From positions 496,001 to 560,000 of the forward strand of contig NZ_JXSL01000027.1 in NCBI RefSeq assembly GCF_000829825.1: 64,000 nt of DNA. The letters run 5' to 3'. This DNA comes from Paramagnetospirillum magnetotacticum MS-1. Lineage in GTDB: Bacteria > Pseudomonadota > Alphaproteobacteria > Rhodospirillales > Magnetospirillaceae. Numbering within the stretch: the stretch's first letter is position 1; the number at the start of each line of letters is the position of its first letter. The notes under the pieces are model-generated. The model was not told the origin of the DNA. It did no database searches and saw nothing but the letters and a program-made list of their open reading frames with translations. Shown here piece after piece: positions 41,002 to 51,500 of the stretch. The translations under genes were made by a program, and so were the position numbers.

Positions 41002-41205
41002 TCACGCTTCGCCCTGACGCCGCTTGTTCAGCACGTATTCCAGGCGCTTTAGGCCCAACAGCTTCAGATGCGCCTGGCTGGCCGTCCGGGGGCCGACGAT
41101 GGAAATTTCCGTCAAGGTGGGGACGTGAAAGACCGTCACCTTGACCGCATTGCCCAGGCGGATGAACTCGAACAGCACTTCCGCCGCATTGATATCCGGC
41201 TTCAT
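41002..41205 (-). CDS. Small DUF6898-like protein
   Basis: A 67-residue protein: LFEFIRLGNAVKVTVFHVPTLTEISIVGPRTASQAHLKLLGLKRLEYVL. The pattern (FEF-R-GN-VKVTA, TE-S--GP, LK--AL-KLEYV) matches a small alphaproteobacterial family I know as DUF6898, without a function. ATG 41205 has GAGAG upstream; GTG 41220 would overlap the stop of the hydrolase gene by GTGA, so the two are coupled either way. Confidence 0.6.
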   Translation of the reverse strand: MKPDINAAEVLFEFIRLGNAVKVTVFHVPTLTEISIVGPRTASQAHLKLLGLKRLEYVLNKRRQGEA

Positions 41206-41216
41206 CCCCAACACTC

Positions 41217-42275
41217 TCACGGTAACGGCAACTCGTCGTCGCCCAGCATCTGGAAATACGCCGCCACCGACAATTCGTCCACTTCGGCCAGGCTGGAAGG
41301 GCTCCAGACCGGCCGCCTGTCCTTATCTACGACCAGAGCCCGGATTCCCTCAAGAAAATCGTGACCCGCCAGGAAGTGCCAGGCGAGACGGAATTCCCGC
41401 GAGATGGCTTCGTCGAATTCCATCCCCTTGCCTTCGCGCAATTGCCGATGCGTGACCGCCAGACTGAGGGGCGCCCGGCCCGATAGATCCCAGATGGTAT
41501 CCCAGGCCCATTGGCCGCCGTCCCTGCGCAGGCCCTCCACCACATCCTCCAGGCGCCCCATCGCGAAGCAGCACTCGAGCGTATCGAGATGCCGGAGAAG
41601 CGGCCCGTCACCCGGCGGCTGATGAAAACGGCTTAAGGTGGCCGCGACTGCATCGGTTGGATCGGAAGATAACGCTGCCGCATCCAAGGCATTGTGCAGT
41701 TCATCCAGCCGTTCCACCGGTACGAAATGGGTGGCGATGCCTGCCCACAGGCAATCCGCAGGCCCCAATTGACGCCCCGTCAGACCGAGATACAGCCCCA
41801 CCGAACCGGGACAGCGGTTGAGAAAATGGGTGGCGCCCACATCGGGAAAGAAACCGATTCCCGTCTCGGGCATGGCGAAGCGGGTCCGTTCTGTGGCGAT
41901 CCGGTAGCGCCCGTTGACCGACAATCCCGCCCCTCCTCCCATGCAGATACCGTCGAGCAGACTGACATAAGGTTTGGGGTAGTGATGGATGCGCCGGTTC
42001 AGACGGTATTCGGTGCGAAACACGTCGAGATTGAACGCGTGATCGCCCCGCCGGGCGGCGTCCCACACCATGCGGATATCGCCACCCGCGCAAAAAGCAC
42101 GATCCCCCTCGCCCTCGATCAGAATGACGGCGATGTCGGGATCGATCTCCCACTGACTGAGGCAATCCGTGATTTGATGGTACTGCGTGGCAGACAGGGC
42201 ATTGAGGACCTTGGGACGATTGAGAACGATCCGGCCCAGCCTGCCGCTCCGGTCGATCCGTGTTTCCTCGCCCAT
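41217..42275 (-). CDS. 3-hydroxyisobutyryl-CoA hydrolase (enoyl-CoA hydratase family)
   Basis: About 352 residues of the crotonase superfamily. The oxyanion-hole segments are AFCAGGDIRMVW and DGICMGGGAGLSVNGRYRIATERTRFAMPETGIGFFPDVGATHFL, typical of the HIBCH branch, which cleaves 3-hydroxyisobutyryl-CoA in valine breakdown. The long C-terminal part (VEGLRRDGGQWAWDTIWDL, SLAVTHRQL) also fits HIBCH. Start ATG 42275 or 42287. No other valine-degradation gene is next to it. Confidence 0.82.
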   Translation of the reverse strand: MGEETRIDRSGRLGRIVLNRPKVLNALSATQYHQITDCLSQWEIDPDIAVILIEGEGDRAFCAGGDIRMVWDAARRGDHAFNLDVFRTEYRLNRRIHHYPKPYVSLLDGICMGGGAGLSVNGRYRIATERTRFAMPETGIGFFPDVGATHFLNRCPGSVGLYLGLTGRQLGPADCLWAGIATHFVPVERLDELHNALDAAALSSDPTDAVAATLSRFHQPPGDGPLLRHLDTLECCFAMGRLEDVVEGLRRDGGQWAWDTIWDLSGRAPLSLAVTHRQLREGKGMEFDEAISREFRLAWHFLAGHDFLEGIRALVVDKDRRPVWSPSSLAEVDELSVAAYFQMLGDDELPLP

Positions 42276-42314
42276 CCCCGCCCCCATTACTCTACATTTC
42301 TGGTAGATTTATAA

Positions 42315-42417
42315 TTGACAGAACAGTTTTTATGCGTGAAATTTTTTCCATTGCCATGAAGGCGTTCGTTGCCGACCCTTGCGCAGCCGAACACCACGCC
42401 ACCTTCCGCCCCGGCGG
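42315..42417 (+). promoter_or_regulatory. Putative promoter and structured leader of metY
   Basis: A perfect TTGACA (42315-42320) is followed 16 bases later by a weak -10, TGAAAT. Downstream, GAAGG (42358-42362) and GTTCG (42364-42368) can pair with CCTTC (42402-42406) and CGAAC (42388-42392), giving an interrupted stem. It matches no SAM riboswitch I know. The role is unproven. Confidence 0.3.
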
Positions 42418-42439
42418 CCAACACAGGAATCCGACGCCC

Positions 42440-43732
42440 ATGACCGTCACCAGCGCCAATCCCGAGACGATCGTTCTCCATGCCGGCTATCGCGCCGATC
42501 CGGCCACCGGTGCCGTCGCGGTTCCCATCTACCAGACCACCTCGTACCAGTTCCGCGACACCGAACATGCCGCCAATCTGTTCGCCCTGAAGGAACTGGG
42601 CAACATCTACACCCGCCTGATGAACCCGACCACCGACGTGCTGGAACAGCGCCTTGCCGCCCTGGAAGGCGGAGTCGCGGCCCTGGCGGTAGCCTCGGGT
42701 CAGGCGGCATCCACCTTCGCCATTCTGAACCTTGCCCAGGCCGGTGACAACTTCGTCACCTCCACCGACCTTTATGGTGGCACCTGGAACCTGTTCGCCA
42801 ACACCTTCAAGCAGCTGGGCATCGAGGCCCGTTTCGTCGATCCCGCCGACCCCGAAGCCTTTGTGCGCGCCACCGACGACAAGACCCGGGCCTGGTATGC
42901 CGAGACCCTGCCCAACCCCAAGCTACAGGTCTTCCCCATCGCCGAAGTGGCCAAACTGGCTGAGAAGATTGGCGTGCCGCTGATCGTCGACAACACCGCC
43001 TCTCCGGTGATCGCCAAGCCGCTCTCGCTCGGCGCCCATATCGTGGTCTACTCCACCACCAAGTATATCGGCGGCCATGGCACCTCGATCGGCGGCGCCA
43101 TCGTCGATGGCGGCACCTTCGACTGGGAGAAGCATGCCAAGCGCTTCCCGCTCTTGAACGAGCCCGATCCCAGCTATCACGGCGCCGTCTGGACTCAGGC
43201 GGTCAAGCCACTGGGCCCCATCGCCTATATCATCCGCGCCCGCGTCACCTTGCTGCGCGATATCGGCGCGGCCATCAGCCCGTTCAACGCCTTCCAGGCG
43301 CTGCAGGGCCTGGAAACGCTGCCCCTGCGCATCCGCGAGCACAGCCGCAACGCGACGGCGGTGGCCGAGTTCTTGGCCGGTCATCACAAGGTGGCCCATG
43401 TCATTCACCCCTCCCTCCAGGATGGCGAATACCGCCGCCGCGCCGATGCGGTGCTGAAGGGCGGCTATGGCGGGCTGCTGGGCTTCGAGCTGAAGGGCGG
43501 AGCCGATGCCGGGCGCCGCTTCATCGATGCTTTGAAGCTGTTCTATCATGTGGCCAATATCGGTGACGCCCGCTCGCTGGCCATCCACCCGGCCAGCACC
43601 ACGCACTCCCAGTTGTCGGGCGACGACCAGTTGGCTTCGGGTGTGACTCCGGGCTATGTGCGCCTGTCCATCGGCATCGAACATATCGACGATATCCTGG
43701 CCGACCTTCGCCAGGCCCTCGACGCCGCTTAA
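42440..43732 (+). CDS. metY: O-acetylhomoserine aminocarboxypropyltransferase / sulfhydrylase
   Basis: A 430-residue PLP enzyme of the Cys/Met metabolism family that makes homocysteine or methionine from O-acetylhomoserine and a sulfur donor. Family segments: PIYQTTSYQFRDTEHAANLFALKELGNIYTRLMNPTTDVLE, ASGQAASTFAI, the PLP lysine in YSTTKYIGGHGTSIGG and HPASTTHSQL. ATG 42440 gives the usual start; the frame is open upstream to an ATG at 42332 that would add 36 atypical residues. A terminator follows. Confidence 0.92.
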   Translation: MTVTSANPETIVLHAGYRADPATGAVAVPIYQTTSYQFRDTEHAANLFALKELGNIYTRLMNPTTDVLEQRLAALEGGVAALAVASGQAASTFAILNLAQAGDNFVTSTDLYGGTWNLFANTFKQLGIEARFVDPADPEAFVRATDDKTRAWYAETLPNPKLQVFPIAEVAKLAEKIGVPLIVDNTASPVIAKPLSLGAHIVVYSTTKYIGGHGTSIGGAIVDGGTFDWEKHAKRFPLLNEPDPSYHGAVWTQAVKPLGPIAYIIRARVTLLRDIGAAISPFNAFQALQGLETLPLRIREHSRNATAVAEFLAGHHKVAHVIHPSLQDGEYRRRADAVLKGGYGGLLGFELKGGADAGRRFIDALKLFYHVANIGDARSLAIHPASTTHSQLSGDDQLASGVTPGYVRLSIGIEHIDDILADLRQALDAA

Positions 43733-43756
43733 GGCCGCGTTTCGACGAAAACAGGG

Positions 43757-43787
43757 GGGGCCGGTTCCGCGAGGGATCGGCCCCTTT
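43757..43787 (+). terminator. Rho-independent terminator of metY
   Basis: GGGGCCG (43757-43763) and CGGCCCC (43778-43784) with a 14-base loop, then TTTCCC, 25 bases after the metY stop. Confidence 0.6.
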
Positions 43788-43802
43788 CCCGTTCATGGAT
43801 GA

Positions 43803-44882
<1,080 letters not shown>

Positions 44883-44994
44883 GCTTTTCAGGCTTTTTGG
44901 GATTGCGTGAAGGGCAGCTTATTTCAGGTATACAACACATTCTTGCTGTAATTAACCAAAGTCAAGACTCTGCACCGGGGTGTCATCGTATTGT

Positions 44995-45006
44995 TTTTCC
45001 GGAAAA
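44995..45006. promoter_or_regulatory. TTTTCCGGAAAA palindrome upstream of the pentapeptide gene
   Basis: A perfect 12-base palindrome 57 bases before the pentapeptide-repeat gene, inside an AT-rich gap of 180 bases after hemB. It could be an operator; no regulator is identified. Confidence 0.3.
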
Positions 45007-45062
45007 CCACATATCTGTGTGTTGATGGTTCGGCTTTTCCGACAGACGGAAGGATTGAGACG

Positions 45063-45575
45063 ATGACCAGGATCAGGAGCCTCCTTTGCCACAGCGCCGC
45101 CTTCTCACTCCTCACCGTGATGCTGGCTGTACCGGCCTTGGCCAATGACAAGGGCGTGGTCAATCCCGCCTGCAAGGCGGAACCCGAAAATCAGTGCGCT
45201 TTTGGCGAACTCCGTAACGCCAATCTGGCGGGAAAGGACCTGCATGACGGCAATTACGACACCGCCCGCCTGGACGGCGCCAATCTGTCGGGGGCCAATC
45301 TGAGGGGATCGAGCATGCAGGTTGCCAATTTGAGCAAGGCCAATCTGTCGAAAGCTAATCTGGAGCGCGTCCATCTTCACGCCGCTCAGTTGATGGGGGC
45401 CGATCTGACCGGGGCCAACCTGACGGGGGCGATCATGACCAAGACCTTTGCCATGGGTGCTAATTTCAAGGGAGCGACCTTGACCAGAACCTCACTGCAA
45501 GGGGCTGATTTCTCGGGGGCAACCTGGACCGACGGACGGATTTGCGCCCAAGGCTCCATCGGTGGCTGCAAGTAG
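45063..45575 (+). CDS. Exported pentapeptide-repeat protein
   Basis: A 170-residue protein with a signal peptide (about 1-28, VMLAVPALANDKG) and about twenty A(D/N)LxG-type pentapeptide repeats (residues about 48-155: GANLSGANLRG, VANLSKANLSKANLE, GADLTGANLTGA), which fold as a right-handed four-sided beta helix. Cysteines near both ends (PACKAEPENQC, RICAQGSIGGC) may cap the helix by disulfides in the periplasm. The function is unknown. It converges on the FkbM gene with a five-base gap. Confidence 0.85.
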   Translation: MTRIRSLLCHSAAFSLLTVMLAVPALANDKGVVNPACKAEPENQCAFGELRNANLAGKDLHDGNYDTARLDGANLSGANLRGSSMQVANLSKANLSKANLERVHLHAAQLMGADLTGANLTGAIMTKTFAMGANFKGATLTRTSLQGADFSGATWTDGRICAQGSIGGCK

Positions 45576-45580
45576 AAGAC

Positions 45581-46390
45581 TCAGAACGGCGGCGGCGCGT
45601 CGGGGGAGAGAATCTCGGTGCCGTCGCCGAAGGTCACGCCGCTTTCCCGCGGCAGACAGGCCATGTTGAGCGACGAGATATTGCCGAACACGTTCTCGGC
45701 ATTACCGCGCGGATTATGAGGCGAATAAAGCGGCACGACGTGCCACCACAGCCGATAGCCCAGGTCCAGAATACGGGCGATCAGCGCCGCCGACTTTTCC
45801 TTGCGGTCGTTTTCCACGTAAAGCACCGGCCTGGTGCGGGTGATGGTATGGCGCGCACCATCGATGACCTCGGATTCGGCGCCTTCAACGTCGATCTTGA
45901 TCAGCTTCAGACTCTGCAACCCATAAGAATCCAGCGTCACCAGCGGGCAGTCCTCGCCCACATCCCCGCCCGTGGAGATGCCGCCGAAATTGCCCGTCCG
46001 CGACAGATCGAGCAAGGGCACCTTGATATTGCCCGCCGCGGCTCCCAGAGCAACGCGCTCGGCCCAGACCTGCTGCAAACCGTTCAGCATGAGATTGGTG
46101 GTCAGCACCGCATGGATGGGGCGCTGCGCTTCGAAAGCCAGCACCCGCCCCCTGGCCCCCACCAAACCGGCCAGTGGCAGGGTCAGGCCACCGATATTGG
46201 CGCCCGCTTCCACCACCGTGTCGCCTGCCCGGAGAATCTGGCGAAACAAGGCGGTCTCGCCCTCGGAATACTCGCCGTAAACGGCCAGGGAGCGCCCGAC
46301 CCAGACATCGCCCTTGGGGAAAATCATGGTGCCATAGCGGGTCTGCGCCACCCCCAGATAGGGCGGCAGGGCAAGGGGCGCTTCGGTCAT
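45581..46390 (-). CDS. FkbM-family methyltransferase
   Basis: A 269-residue SAM-dependent methyltransferase. SAM-binding motif VVEAGANIGGLTLPLAGLVGARGRVLAFEAQRP, then the FkbM signature LIKIDVEGAESEVIDGARHTI and a late ENDRKEKSAALI. Such enzymes often methylate sugars or glycoconjugates. ATGA overlap with the GH17 membrane protein gene shows coupling, suggesting a role on the same glycan. Confidence 0.82.
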   Translation of the reverse strand: MTEAPLALPPYLGVAQTRYGTMIFPKGDVWVGRSLAVYGEYSEGETALFRQILRAGDTVVEAGANIGGLTLPLAGLVGARGRVLAFEAQRPIHAVLTTNLMLNGLQQVWAERVALGAAAGNIKVPLLDLSRTGNFGGISTGGDVGEDCPLVTLDSYGLQSLKLIKIDVEGAESEVIDGARHTITRTRPVLYVENDRKEKSAALIARILDLGYRLWWHVVPLYSPHNPRGNAENVFGNISSLNMACLPRESGVTFGDGTEILSPDAPPPF

Positions 46391-48066
46391 GGCCGCGACC
46401 GCAGGCGCGCTTCCGCCCAGAAGGGCAGGATCATCACCACAACCATGGCGGCCCAGACCATCATCTCCTGATTTTCCCACAACGCCCGGATCAGCAGGGG
46501 AAGGCGATCGGACCACTGGGGGTGGGAGGTAACGAAATCATCGCCCCGCGACAGGGCCCAGGCCTCGGACAAGGGAGCGGCCAGGGCGGACAGCGCCAGC
46601 CCGGTGACGAAGCGCCGCGCCATGGCGAAGCCGTCTCCGCCGAACAGGCGGCCCACGGCAAAGGCCTCCTCCCAGGTCCTGCCCTGCACCACCATGCGGC
46701 CCAGGGCATAGACGATGATTCCGAAGCAGGGCATCAGGAATTCCACCGGCGGAATATCGCGGTAGCGGCCATGGATCAGCAAGGTTGCGCCCACCACCAT
46801 GGCGGCAAAACCATAAAGGGGCATGATCTTCTCGGCCCAGGCCCAGTTCACCGGCCCCGGCTCGCGCCGGAACTGCAAGGCAGCACCCCATGCCAGTGTG
46901 ATGGACAGTACCGTATGCAATCCGATGCGCGCCCAGGCCCAGGCGTCCTCCAGCCCGTCATAGGCCATGGCCAGGGCGTTGACCGCCTGCCAGGTGATGA
47001 ACAGACCGGCCAATTGCGCCAGTACAAGCACGAACAGCCCGCCTTTGAGATCAAAGCGGTCATACCGCCGCCACATCAGGAAAAGGGCCAGGGCCGAACC
47101 GATCAGCACCGAGGCGGCGGCGTGGCGCGGCCAGTCGGGGCTGGGCTCGACGGGGCCGGACATGGCGTATTTGACCCGGCGATTCTCGTCGACCACGCCC
47201 CATTTGGCGCCCACCGTGCCTTCGAGGAAGGCCTTCCACGGCTGGTCGAAGGCTTCGACCACGTTGTAATCGAAACCGTTTTCCTTGGAGACCAGGGCCA
47301 GGGTGCGCACGAAGCGCGCCGCATTGGCCGTATCGGCCACCGCTGGCCCGCGCGAGCGGCCCCGTGTCGGCCAACCGGCCTCGCCGATCAGGATGGGCTT
47401 GCCGAACTGCTCGGCCATGCGCTTGTAGATGGCGACGATATGTTTCGCGGCACCATCGACACCGATGGGCTCGTCCTCCCAATAGGGCAGGATATGGATG
47501 GTAAGAAAATCCACTTCCCTGGCCACTTCCGGGTATTTCAGCCAGAAGGCCCAGACATCGGCGTAAGACACAGGCTGTTTCACCGCCGCCTTGACCTTGC
47601 GGATGTAGTAGATCAGCTGCTCGGGCGGCAGATCCTGGCGCAGCAACACCTCATTGCCGACGATCACCCGCTTGATGACGTCGGGAAAGGCGTTGGCCGC
47701 CTTGATCAGGGCGTCGACCTCGGCCTCGTTGATGGCGATCTTCTGGCCCAGCCAGGCGGAATGGGTGACCTCGATTCCGTATCGGCGGCCCAGTTCCGGC
47801 ACCACGTCCAGGCCTTCGCGCGCGGTATAGGTGCGCACCCCCTTCGAGACGCCCACCAAACTCTTCATATCCTCGGCAATCTGATCCGCTGTGGGATAGA
47901 CCTTGGTGATGGGCCCCTGGCCACGCCGGAACGGCGCGAAGGATACAGAGGGGAACGGCTCGTTGAACGACAGTTCCACCGGCACCGGCCGGTTGAACCA
48001 CCACCAGCCAGCGGCGTTGAGAACGGCCAGGACGAGGACGGCGAGAAGAGCGAGAAGACGGTTCAT
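46387..48066 (-). CDS. GH17-like beta-1,3-glucanase/transglycosylase with C-terminal membrane domain
   Basis: A 559-residue protein. An N-terminal membrane anchor (about 4-24) leads to a glycoside hydrolase family 17-like domain (about 36-300). Candidate acid/base Glu139 is in VIVGNEVLLR, and candidate nucleophile Glu229 in ILIGEAGWPTRG. The C-terminal part (about 315-555) has several membrane segments and no recognisable catalytic motif. GH17 domains occur in proteins of cyclic beta-glucan synthesis such as NdvB, but no GT2 synthase domain is present here. It is coupled to the FkbM gene. Confidence 0.78.
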   Translation of the reverse strand: MNRLLALLAVLVLAVLNAAGWWWFNRPVPVELSFNEPFPSVSFAPFRRGQGPITKVYPTADQIAEDMKSLVGVSKGVRTYTAREGLDVVPELGRRYGIEVTHSAWLGQKIAINEAEVDALIKAANAFPDVIKRVIVGNEVLLRQDLPPEQLIYYIRKVKAAVKQPVSYADVWAFWLKYPEVAREVDFLTIHILPYWEDEPIGVDGAAKHIVAIYKRMAEQFGKPILIGEAGWPTRGRSRGPAVADTANAARFVRTLALVSKENGFDYNVVEAFDQPWKAFLEGTVGAKWGVVDENRRVKYAMSGPVEPSPDWPRHAAASVLIGSALALFLMWRRYDRFDLKGGLFVLVLAQLAGLFITWQAVNALAMAYDGLEDAWAWARIGLHTVLSITLAWGAALQFRREPGPVNWAWAEKIMPLYGFAAMVVGATLLIHGRYRDIPPVEFLMPCFGIIVYALGRMVVQGRTWEEAFAVGRLFGGDGFAMARRFVTGLALSALAAPLSEAWALSRGDDFVTSHPQWSDRLPLLIRALWENQEMMVWAAMVVVMILPFWAEARLRSRP

Positions 48067-48116
48067 GGAAAACTCATGCTGTTGGCGGGCGGGACGCCCG
48101 CGCTTGCCGGATCGCG

Positions 48117-48593
48117 TCAGTTCCTCTTGCCCGCGCCCCCCAGGGCCGAAGCAAAGTCGAAATCGCCATTGGTTTCGAAACCGGCGCTGCGACCTGCCAT
48201 ACCCGCCAGGAACAAAGTTCCCGACATGCGGTAGGCCAGCCCCTGGGCCGACGGCGCGCTCAAGACCTGACGCACCAGATCGGTGGTGGAGACATGGGCG
48301 GTGCCTTCCAGCTCGGCTTCCCCCAGACGCGGCACGGTCACCGCCTTGTCGCTGCTGCCCTTGGCGAAACCCTTGCCATTGATGTCGATGGAAAAACGCA
48401 TTCCGTCCACACTCATGGGCACGTTATTGGGATTGCGCACGCGCAGCGTCACCGCCAGCCTCTGCTCCATCAGCGAGACATCCACCGGCACCATGGAAAC
48501 CAGCACCACCTCGGGCGGTTCGGCGAATTCGGACGGGGTGCAGGCGGAAAGCCCCAAGACCACAAGGACAGCCGTCAACCATCGCATTGACAT
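48117..48593 (-). CDS. LEA type 2 family lipoprotein
   Basis: A 158-residue exported protein with lipobox (LVVLGLSACTPSEF). The mature part is a single LEA_2 beta-sandwich (ALTLRVRNPNN-type segment RLAVTLRVRNPNNVPMSVDGMRFSIDINGKGFAKGSS), known from desiccation-related plant and bacterial proteins. Start ATG 48593 shares a base with the dnaE stop and has GGAGG eight bases upstream. It links dnaE and the glycan genes in one transcript. Confidence 0.8.
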   Translation of the reverse strand: MSMRWLTAVLVVLGLSACTPSEFAEPPEVVLVSMVPVDVSLMEQRLAVTLRVRNPNNVPMSVDGMRFSIDINGKGFAKGSSDKAVTVPRLGEAELEGTAHVSTTDLVRQVLSAPSAQGLAYRMSGTLFLAGMAGRSAGFETNGDFDFASALGGAGKRN

Positions 48594-51500
48594 CAGATTT
48601 CCTCCACCTCGACGATGCCGGGAATGCTGCGCAGGGACCCCATGAATTTGGGCGACAGGGTGATATTGGACTTCAGGCCCAGTTCCACCTCGCGATTATC
48701 GGCCCGCGCCACGATGGCGACGCGGTTGCGGCCCCTGGCCTCGCCATTGATCAGCTCGGCCAGTTGGCGGATGGCGCTGTCGTCGGAAATGATGATGCGG
48801 ATACCAGCCGCCGCCTTGGCGGCCTCCTGATCCAGCGAGGCGATGCGCTGGCAGGTCATGCGCAACTGCTCTTCCTCCAGCTTGGCATCCACATCGATGA
48901 GCAGCGGCCCGCCCGCATCGAGCAAGTCGCGCGACGCGGCCAGGATTTCCGAGAAGCAGGTCACCTCGAACATGCCGCTGGCATCTGAGAATTGCAGGAA
49001 GGCATAGCGTGACCCCTTGGCCGAGACCCGCTCCTGCTTGGACAGAAGCGAACCGGCCAGACGCACCCTGCCCTTGCCGCCCGATTGCAGATGGCGCGGC
49101 AGTTCGGCGATCTTGAGCACATTGAGACGCTTCATGCTCTTGGCATAGGCGTCGAGCGGGTGGGCCGAGAGGTAGAATCCCACCGCCTCGAATTCCTGAT
49201 TGAGCTTCTCGTGGGGCGACCAGTCTGGACCGCTTTCCAGCTTTAAGGTCGGCGCGTTGGAGCCGCCCAGCAGGCTCATCTGGCTGGACTGGCGGTCCTC
49301 GGCGGCCTGGGCCGCGTAACGGCACAATGTGTCGGCGTTCTTGAACAGGCGGCCGCGATTCTTGTCGATGGAATCGAAGACGCCCGCCTTGACCATGTTC
49401 TCCAACTGGCGGCGGTTGAGCACCTTGGAATCCATGCGCGCCGCGAAGTCGCCCATATCCTTGAAGCGCCCGCCGCGATCGCGTTCCTCCACCAGGGATT
49501 TCATGGCCGCCTCGCCCACATTCTTCAAGGCCGCCAGGGCATAGCGCACGGCGGAACCGCCATCGGGAAGCAGTTCCACCGAGAAAGTGGGCTGGGACGA
49601 ATTGATGTCAGGCGGCAGCAGTTTGATCCCTAAGCGATCCAGTTCCTGGCGGAAGGAATTGAGCTTGTCGGTGTTGCTCATTTCGTAGGTCATGGTCGCC
49701 GCCATGAATTCGGCCGGGTAATTGGCCTTCAGCCAGGCGGTCTGATAGGCGATCAGGGCATAGGCGGCGGCATGGCTCTTGTTGAAGCCGTATTCGGCGA
49801 ACTTGGCCACCTTGTCGAAGATCATGGAAGCTTGGCCGCCATCCACCGCCCGCGCCGTGGCGCCTTCGACGAATTTGGCCCGCTGGCGGTCCATTTCCTC
49901 GCGGTCTTTCTTACCCATGGCACGGCGCAACAGATCGGCGCCGCCCAGGCTGTAGCCCGACAGCACCTGGGCGATCTGCATCACCTGCTCCTGATAGACC
50001 ATGATCCCGAAGGTTTCCTTCAAGATGGGTTCCAGCAGCGGATGCATGTAGTCCGGCTCTTCCTTGCCGTGCTTACAGGCGATGTAGCGTGGAATCTGGT
50101 CCATGGGGCCGGGACGGTAAAGCGCCACCACGGCGATCAGGTCTTCCAGGCGGTTGGGGCCCATCTTGCGCAGCACGTCGCGCATGCCCGAACTTTCCAG
50201 CTGGAACACGCCCGCCGCATCGCCCCGCGACAGCAGCTCGTAGGATTTGGCGTCGTCCAGGGGGATGGCCGACAGATCAATGTCGATGCCCTTGGACTTC
50301 TTCACGTGCTTGACCGCCGTGACCATGACGGTAAGCGTCTTCAATCCCAGGAAGTCGAACTTCACCAGACCGGCGGATTCCACCCATTTCATATTGAACT
50401 GGGTCACCGGCATGTCGGAGCGCGGATCTCGATACAGAGGCACCAACTCGTCGAGTGGCCTGTCGCCGATCACCACGCCCGCCGCATGGGTGGAGGCGTG
50501 GCGGTAGAGACCTTCCAGCTTCATGGCCAGATCGATCAGGTGGGAGACGGTCTCGTCCCTCTCCTTCTGCTCCTTGAGTAGCGGCTCGTTCTCCAGCGCC
50601 TGTTCCAGGGTCATGGGATTGGCGGGATTGTTGGGCACCAATTTGCAGATACGGTCCACCTGGCCATAGGGCATCTGCAGCACACGGCCCACGTCACGCA
50701 GCACGGCGCGGGCCTGCAGCTTTCCGAAGGTGATGATCTGCGCCACCTGGGAATAGCCGTATTTGGCCTGGACATAGCGGATGGTCTCTTCGCGCCGGTC
50801 CTGACAGAAATCGATATCGAAGTCGGGCATGGAGACGCGTTCGGGATTGAGGAAGCGTTCGAACAGCAGCCCCCAGCGCAGCGGGTCCAGATCGGTGATG
50901 GTCAGCGCCCAGGCCACCGCCGACCCCGCGCCCGATCCGCGGCCCGGCCCCACGGGAATCTCATGGGCCTTGGACCACTGGATGAAGTCGGACACGATCA
51001 GGAAGTAGCCGGGAAAGCCCATCTGCTCGATGACGCCCAGTTCGAACTCGATGCGCTCGCGGTACGGCTTGGCGGCGTGGTCCTTCTCGTCATCGGTCAT
51101 GCCGTCCTTGAAGACATGCTTGGCCAGTCGGTCATCCAAGCCCTCAAGGGTCTTCTTGCGCAACACCTCCGCCTCGGTCAGGCCGTCCATGCGGTAGGGC
51201 GGCAAGATGGGCTTGCGCTTGGCGACGCCGAAGGCGCAGCGCCGGGCGATCACCAGGGTGTTGTCGCAGGCCTCGGGCAGATCGGCGAACAGGGCGCGCA
51301 TCTCTTGGGGCGACTTGAAATAATGCTCGGGCGTCAGCCTGCGGCGCTCGTCCTGGGAGATGTAGGCCCCTTCCGCGATGCAGACCAGGGCGTCGTGGGC
51401 CTCGTACATGCCCCGGTCGGCGAAGAAAGCTTCATTGGTGGCCACCAGGGGCAGGTCATGCTTGTAGGCCAGGGAGACCAGCATGGGCTCGATGCGGTCC

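Noticed and set aside
42332-42439. 36-residue N-terminal extension of MetY
   Set aside because: The residues do not resemble MetY family N termini and the normal family start is at 42440; kept only as an alternative.
46174-48234. 686-codon plus-strand open frame
   Set aside because: Antisense to the GH17 and LEA_2 genes, with a composition typical of high-GC shadow frames and no recognisable domain.
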